Shown here: positions 19,153 to 22,822 of the stretch, piece after piece
Numbering within the stretch: position 1 is the first letter of the stretch
Layout: each line of letters starts with the position of its first letter
From: Hypsibius dujardini
Taxonomy: Eukaryota; Tardigrada; Eutardigrada; Parachela; Hypsibiidae
Length of the DNA: 22,822 bases
Direction of reading: 5' to 3'
NCBI GenBank assembly: GCA_001579985.1
Contig: LRSR01004046.1
Coordinates: 1 to 22,822, forward strand
Program-made: the position numbers and the translations under genes
Notes under the pieces: model-generated
Databases searched by the model: none
What the model was told of the DNA's origin: nothing
What the model saw: only the letters and a program-made list of their open reading frames with translations

Positions 19153-19914
19153 CCTGAATATATATTTATCATTGTGTCTGTCTGGCTGTTTGTCTTATCT
19201 GTGTGTCTCTCGATCCAGCGGTCGATTTATCTGTCTGTTTGCCTGTCTGCCTGTGTGCATTTTCCTGCATTTTTATATTCGCTCGATCCGTCTACCAAGA
19301 TTTGTTTTCACAGGTGACTGCGACCTTCGCTCATCTAGATGAACCTGAGGCCATTTACGAATCATTACTCCTAAACGTCGCGTCACCGCTGAGAATGGAC
19401 TTCCCCCTGCAGGACCTGCTCCTCTACGCGCCCTGCATCGCAACTAACGACGTCCCGTTGGAACAGTTTTGGCAAGTCATCATACAGGGCTGCGGTCTGG
19501 CCTTTCGCCTTAAAAACTACAAAGATATGATAGTGTTGTGTGGTGCGGGTCTTCGGACGGGGGACTTCGGGCCCGATTCGGAGAAGAAAACCACGCTGCG
19601 CAAGATCATTGTCATCGCCGCGTACTACCTTCACGGGCCCAAATTCAGTTTGCGCTACTTTCGTGATCATTTGACCAACGAGAAAAGAGCCGAGCTTTCC
19701 CCTACGGACTGGAACTTTTTTTATTTACTGGTGACGTTGGGGGGTTCAGGCCAGGTCTTTGGGAAATGGGCGGCCCGCTGGATCAGTCTGTACGGTTACT
19801 CGGCGAAGAACCTCAACATTGTCGCCATGTCGGCGAATGATGCCTTGCGTCGCGGCAACTATCGTCATGCACACGAACTGGTGAGTGATTATAACATACC
19901 CTTTCCAGACAGTC

Positions 19915-19945
<31 letters not shown>

Positions 19946-20531
19946 TCAACAGGCAAGAAGGCAAGCAGACAGGCAAATAGACAGACAGACAGACAGACGG
20001 ACGGATAGATGGGCAGGAAGAGACATATGACCGGCCTCTGTGTTAGCGTTAAGCACTTAGACACGGTATATTTGTTGTTGTTTGCAGTACTCGACCATTT
20101 TGAACCACGAAATGGAGAATGCCCCGTGGTACGTCCTCTTGCACATGGGGATCATCTGCGTAAACCTCGCCTGCGCAACGCATTGCGGTAGTCGGGTTAA
20201 GCTCTACACAACCGGCATGATCTTCCTGGAGAAGTACGGAGCTCGACGGGGAGTTTGCCCCGAGGTGCTGTATAACAAAGCCCGAGCGGCGCAACAGTTT
20301 GGCGACACCGCCGAGGCGATGCACTTGTACGAGGAGTGCGTGGAACTGTGCGACAGGACCAACGTCGACCAGGATCAATCGTTTGTCGATTTCCGCGTGC
20401 AAGCGCTTTTCAATTTGCGGCTGCTTTACATCAGGAATGGGAATGTCTTACACCTTCGACAGATGCATAAGCAGCAGTTGTCGTGGAAGACCATCAAAGC
20501 TAATTTACCCGATGTTTACGCACCCTTGTAA
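15931..20531 (+). CDS. GTF3C3: GTF3C3, TPR subunit of transcription factor TFIIIC
   Basis: Seven exons join in phase: 15931-16024, 16597-16918, 17097-17229, 17702-18180, about 18423-18810, 19314-19880 and 20088-20531, giving about 808 residues (human 886). The TFIIIC tau-A subunit binds tRNA and 5S gene promoters and recruits TFIIIB for RNA polymerase III. An acidic N-terminus leads into TPRs: EKFTLLYKRGADLYLDGEHE with YAPLYNQMADCLQCLGRMEE, and further on FFYQLGKVYESRGDVKHALD. A second helical block follows (DWNFFYLLVTLGGSGQ, LNIVAMSANDALRRGNYRHA), then the terminal TPR pair (YNKARAAQQFGDTAEAMHLY, FNLRLLYIRNGN). This order matches GTF3C3/Tfc4. Similarity is moderate, and other TPR proteins were considered less likely. 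Exon 5 could start at 18404 (TTTTCAG acceptor) in the same phase. A 73-bp duplication overlaps the stop codon. Confidence 0.91.
16048..16260. repeat. 53-bp minisatellite, four copies, in GTF3C3 intron 1
   Basis: GGGCATGCATTGA occurs at 16072, 16125, 16178 and 16231, an exact 53-bp period. Each unit has GATCAGCCGTCGT, GGGCATGCATTGACCGATCG and a GATTGATTGATTTTG tail, so a (TGAT)n core is embedded in the longer unit. The rest of intron 1 (to 16596) carries more (TGAT)n before the acceptor. Confidence 0.95.
17284..17592. repeat. (TGAT)-derived higher-order array in GTF3C3 intron 3
   Basis: About a dozen units of the form GCGGTTGATTGATGGATTGA, spaced roughly 24-38 bp apart, fill the middle of intron 3 (17230-17701). 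Variants include GCAGTTGATTG and GATTGATGAATG. Confidence 0.95.
18211..18340. repeat. (CTGT)n array in GTF3C3 intron 4
   Basis: CTGT units begin about 30 bp after the strong GTAAGT donor of exon 4 (18181) and become degenerate toward 18340. Confidence 0.93.
18863..19250. repeat. Long (CTGT)n array in GTF3C3 intron 5
   Basis: Two blocks share a repeated GTCTTGTCTCTCCGTCTGCC segment (18899 and 18951), and a purer CTGT block lies at about 19066-19152. The array fills most of intron 5 (18811-19313) and leaves the preceding exon's frame open through the whole intron, giving a misleading 374-codon open frame. Confidence 0.95.
19905..20010. repeat. (ACAG)n array in GTF3C3 intron 6
   Basis: CAGACAGACAGACAG-type repeats with GGCA variants lie inside intron 6 (19881-20087). 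The orientation is opposite to that in introns 4 and 5 of the same gene. Confidence 0.93.
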
Positions 20532-20616
20532 ATTGGAGTTGTAGAAGCAGTTATCGTGGAAGACCATCAAAGCTAATTTACCCGATGTTTACGCACCCTT
20601 GTAAATTGGAGTTTTT
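20471..20616. repeat. 73-bp tandem duplication spanning the GTF3C3 stop codon
   Basis: TCGTGGAAGACCATCAAAGC at 20481 recurs at 20554, and the match continues through GATGTTTACGCACCCTTGTA and the stop codon into AAATTGGAGTT. The second copy is entirely 3' of the stop codon and, with a 73-bp period, would be out of frame anyway. The near identity suggests a recent event or an assembly artefact. Confidence 0.95.
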
Positions 20617-21159
20617 CTCGCTGTTGTTTTTTGGATATTTATTGATGTCTAAAAATTTATAGATCGTCGACTACTTGATCAGCCATTTTCCCCATTGAGA
20701 ATTTCCCCGCCACCGAGCCAACTTCCGGCTCTACCTTTTGTTCCTTATCAAGATTCAAGAATGCTACAAAAATAGGAAGAAAGAAGAGGGAGCAAAAGAA
20801 AGAAGTGTAATGTTGCTACACAAGTGGCAAAAACCTCAGGCGGTCCGAATTAAAGCCAACTTTTTACTGGCGCCCAGCAAAATTGGGCGGTCGGAGTTTG
20901 AACCAGTTTCCGACAATGCGTACAGCTGTTTTTACATCGCTTGATTCATTGATTTAACGTCACTATCACGGGGATCATAATTTAATCAGTAAGCGGACTT
21001 TTGTGGGTGTCAATTCGAAGTCAATCAATCAATCAACTGTACAAAGACTGTGTGGTCAGCTGTGGTCAAACAGAACTGCACGCATTTCGGATGCGGAATT
21101 GCACTTGCAACAAATGGGGACCTGGGAAGATGTTATGGCCGATTCAAAGCGCCGGGTTG

Positions 21160-21460
21160 CTCTTAACACACCTTTGGTCAGAAAAATCGGGACGCTGGAT
21201 TTGTCAAGCGGCAATGTGTTACCACAAGGCCGTAGGCTATACAAAAAAGTGATTTGATTTGATTTGAGGTAGAAATAGTTGCCACAAGATTACACTGCAC
21301 ATTTGCGCATTTGCACATTTGCGCAACACAGATTGCACATGTGGTCTTGTGGTCAACTATTTCCGCCTCAAGTCAAAGCAGCCTGCAGCCTTGTGGTGAC
21401 AAATTGCCTTTTGACAAATCGAGCGTCCCAATTTTTCTGGCCAAAGGTGTATTTCTTCTC
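21160..21460. repeat. ~300-bp imperfect inverted repeat (foldback) with ~75-bp outer arms
   Basis: The outer arm 21165-21238 (CACCTTTGGTCAGAAAAATC, ..., CACAAGGCCGTAGGCT) is inverted at about 21378-21450 at roughly 85% identity. An inner arm, GAGGTAGAAATAGTTGCCAC at 21267-21286, is inverted near 21348-21371. The loop holds short CACATTTGCGCATTTG repeats. Both arms stay open in matching frames on each strand (for example DKSSVPIFL in both). Confidence 0.85.
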
Positions 21461-21533
21461 GTAACACAGATGAAACTCAAAAATCGGATTTTTTGTTCAA
21501 AAAATACATTTTTATTTTATGTAATTCAAAATG

Positions 21534-21539
21534 TTTATT
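21534..21539 (-). promoter_or_regulatory. Polyadenylation signal of the Asn/Gly-rich gene
   Basis: TTTATT on the plus strand gives AATAAA on the minus strand, 137 nt past the stop codon. A second copy lies at 21511-21516. Confidence 0.55.
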
Positions 21540-21675
21540 CAAAATCACTTTAAATTATGGTTTGGACATCACGCGCCCGGAAATACAAAAAAAAATAATG
21601 CGGACGCTGCAACGAATATAAATGTAAAAAAAATAGAAAAACAAAGAAGGATTTCAACTCGTAAAAAATGCGCAT

Positions 21676-22441
21676 TTAGTTGGAGTAATTTGAGCCGCCA
21701 CTGTGTGAACCAGAACCGCCGTTATTATTTCCAGCCTGATTGATCACATTCCGGAGGTTGTCGTACCAGCCTCCAAGGCCTCCGTTGCTGCCACCGTTAC
21801 CGTTACCGTTACCGTTACCGTAACTGTTACCGTTACCGTAACTGTTACCGTTGCTGCTGCTTCCGTATCCGTTGTTGTTGTTATTATTTCCGCGATTCGG
21901 GAAGAGCAGACTGACGAAGTTGAGGGCGTCATTACCGGCGTAAAAGGGGCTCTGGTTCGATCCGTAGCGGCTCAAATTGGGATAGCCGAAACAGCATGTG
22001 AGGATGTTACCGCCGAAACCGCCGCTGCCACCGTTGTTCGAGTAACCATTGTTGTTGTTGTTGTTGTTACTGTACACGGGACCGGCGAAAATAATACTGC
22101 AACCTGCAAGTGGGAAAGATGAATCAGTTCAATGTTAAAATTAAATATAATAAGAAGATAGAAGAAATTATAAGAAATGAAAATATACAATAATAATAAT
22201 TAAATAATACACTTCTGAAGCGACTACTAAAAAATTATTGAAAAATAACTAATAAGGAATTATTGTAAAAAAAAACAAATAAGGAATTATTGAAAAATAA
22301 CTAATAAGAAATTATTGTAAAAAATAACTAATAAGGAATTATTGTAAAAAAAAACAAATAAGGAATTATTGATAAATAACTAATAAGGAAGTTATTACCT
22401 GCTGCAAGTAGTACAAAAAGTTGTGTCATGACGGACGACAT
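21676..22441 (-). CDS. Secreted Asn/Gly-rich low-complexity protein, family unknown
   Basis: Two minus-strand exons join in phase: 22441-22399 and 22103-21676, giving 156 residues. Exon 1 encodes the start of a signal peptide (MSSVMTQLFVLLAAG) that exon 2 completes (CSIIFAG, likely cleavage near residue 22). The mature part begins PVYSNNNNNN and is rich in Asn, Gly, Ser and Tyr, including a GNGN/SYGNGN run encoded by an ACCGTT-type hexamer repeat (about 21796-21850). A less repetitive centre (CCFGYPNLSRYGSNQSPFYA, then a short hydrophobic segment) holds two Cys. Signal peptide plus Gly/Asn-rich repeats suggest an extracellular, structural or matrix-like protein; this is inference. The signal sequence rebuilt across the intron supports a real gene. 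A TATA-like CATAAAAA lies about 100 bp upstream of the ATG on the minus strand. Confidence 0.75.
22225..22395. repeat. ~27-bp A/T-rich minisatellite in the intron of the Asn/Gly-rich gene
   Basis: AAGGAATTA-type starts recur at 22254, 22281, 22306, 22333, 22360 and 22386, a period of 26-27 bp, with alternating AAATAACTAAT and AAAAAACAAAT linkers. The array ends right at the donor (22398), so the donor GTAATAAC may itself belong to the last unit. Confidence 0.92.
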
Positions 22442-22822
22442 CGTGTCAACGATTTGGTTTTTGCAGATATTAAGCTTTAAAAAAAGTTCAGTACCAATAA
22501 ATCTGATAAAAATGATGAAAAAAGCACACACATCAACAAGTTTTTATGCGTGAAAGCAAAATCGACTTTGGCACGCATTTTCACACCTCTGGCAAATGCA
22601 ATTTTGTAATGCAGCTTGTCATTTTTTTAAATTCGGTAAGCTTTCACTTTTATTACGGCTGCGTGTGGGATTACGAAAATGGGCGGCCCGCGGCACCAAC
22701 AACAATAGGATCCACCCATATCATATGCGGTGATTGGATTTTAATTTTTTTTTGGCGCATCGCACGCGACAGCGTAGAAAGTGTCACTCTTCCGGCACCG
22801 CTTCACATAACGAGGTACATGA
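22442..22822. other. Upstream flank of the Asn/Gly-rich gene
   Basis: This is the promoter side of the minus-strand gene. Apart from the TATA-like CATAAAAA near 22541-22550, I see no recognisable gene, RNA or repeat up to the window edge. Confidence 0.4.

Larger units (their letters stand above)
20617..21675. other. Intergenic stretch between GTF3C3 and the secreted-protein gene
   Basis: No gene was recognised. It should contain the GTF3C3 3' end and the 3' untranslated region of the minus-strand gene. A large inverted repeat (21160-21460) dominates the centre. Open frames at 20738-20944 and 21003-21257 (+) lack an ATG at their start and resemble no family I know. Confidence 0.5.

Noticed and set aside
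18193-19317. A 374-codon open frame (+)
   Set aside because: It is GTF3C3 exon 5 with repeat-filled introns 4 and 5 read through. Strong donors and acceptors and the protein alignment support splicing.
1-22822. tRNA, rRNA or other structured RNA genes
   Set aside because: I scanned by eye for tRNA A-box and B-box patterns and found no convincing pair. A covariance-model search would be needed to exclude them.

Overview
The window is nuclear DNA of a compact-genome animal. Every recognisable gene is split by GT-AG introns, mostly 70-750 nt long, and the products are animal or eukaryote housekeeping proteins. Neighbouring genes lie on alternating strands a few hundred bases apart. The phylum cannot be fixed from this sequence; a small invertebrate (tardigrade, other ecdysozoan or spiralian) is a guess only. 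Nothing looks bacterial or viral.

Seven genes can be assembled exon by exon with consistent reading phase: TTC14 (+, 1068-4710, 10 exons), ATG10 (-, 6685-5149, 4 exons), CDIPT, the phosphatidylinositol synthase (-, 9703-7914, 3 exons), PRPF4, a U4/U6 snRNP protein (+, 10563-13177, 4 exons), a WKF-domain C7orf50-like protein (-, 15643-13882, 3 exons), GTF3C3, a TFIIIC subunit (+, 15931-20531, 7 exons), and a small secreted Asn/Gly-rich protein with no recognised family (-, 22441-21676, 2 exons). The last exons of ATG10 (5149-5281) and CDIPT (7914-8093) are not obvious as open frames. They were found by translating downstream of strong donors and matching the expected C-termini.

Layout: 1-1067 holds no recognised gene but has a hairpin element. 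TTC14 and ATG10 converge. 6686-7913 is a gene-poor stretch full of inverted repeats upstream of ATG10 and downstream of CDIPT. CDIPT and PRPF4 diverge from a shared 859-bp region carrying a three-copy ~118-bp repeat. PRPF4 and the C7orf50-like gene converge. The C7orf50-like gene and GTF3C3 diverge from only 287 bp. 20617-21675 holds another large inverted repeat, and the secreted-protein gene closes the window.

The genes do not form one pathway. PRPF4 and TTC14 (S1, TPR and RS domains) have RNA roles, GTF3C3 acts in RNA polymerase III transcription, and the C7orf50-like protein looks nuclear or nucleolar. CDIPT makes phosphatidylinositol and ATG10 is an autophagy E2-like enzyme. The striking feature is the repeat load: tetranucleotide arrays of (CTGT)n or (TGAT)n, minisatellites and local tandem duplications fill most longer introns and several intergenic regions. 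Some duplications touch gene ends, including a splice donor and a stop codon. No clear new biological system was found. The best leads are the long hairpin in front of ATG10, a non-canonical GG-AG intron in TTC14, and the duplication-rich architecture.
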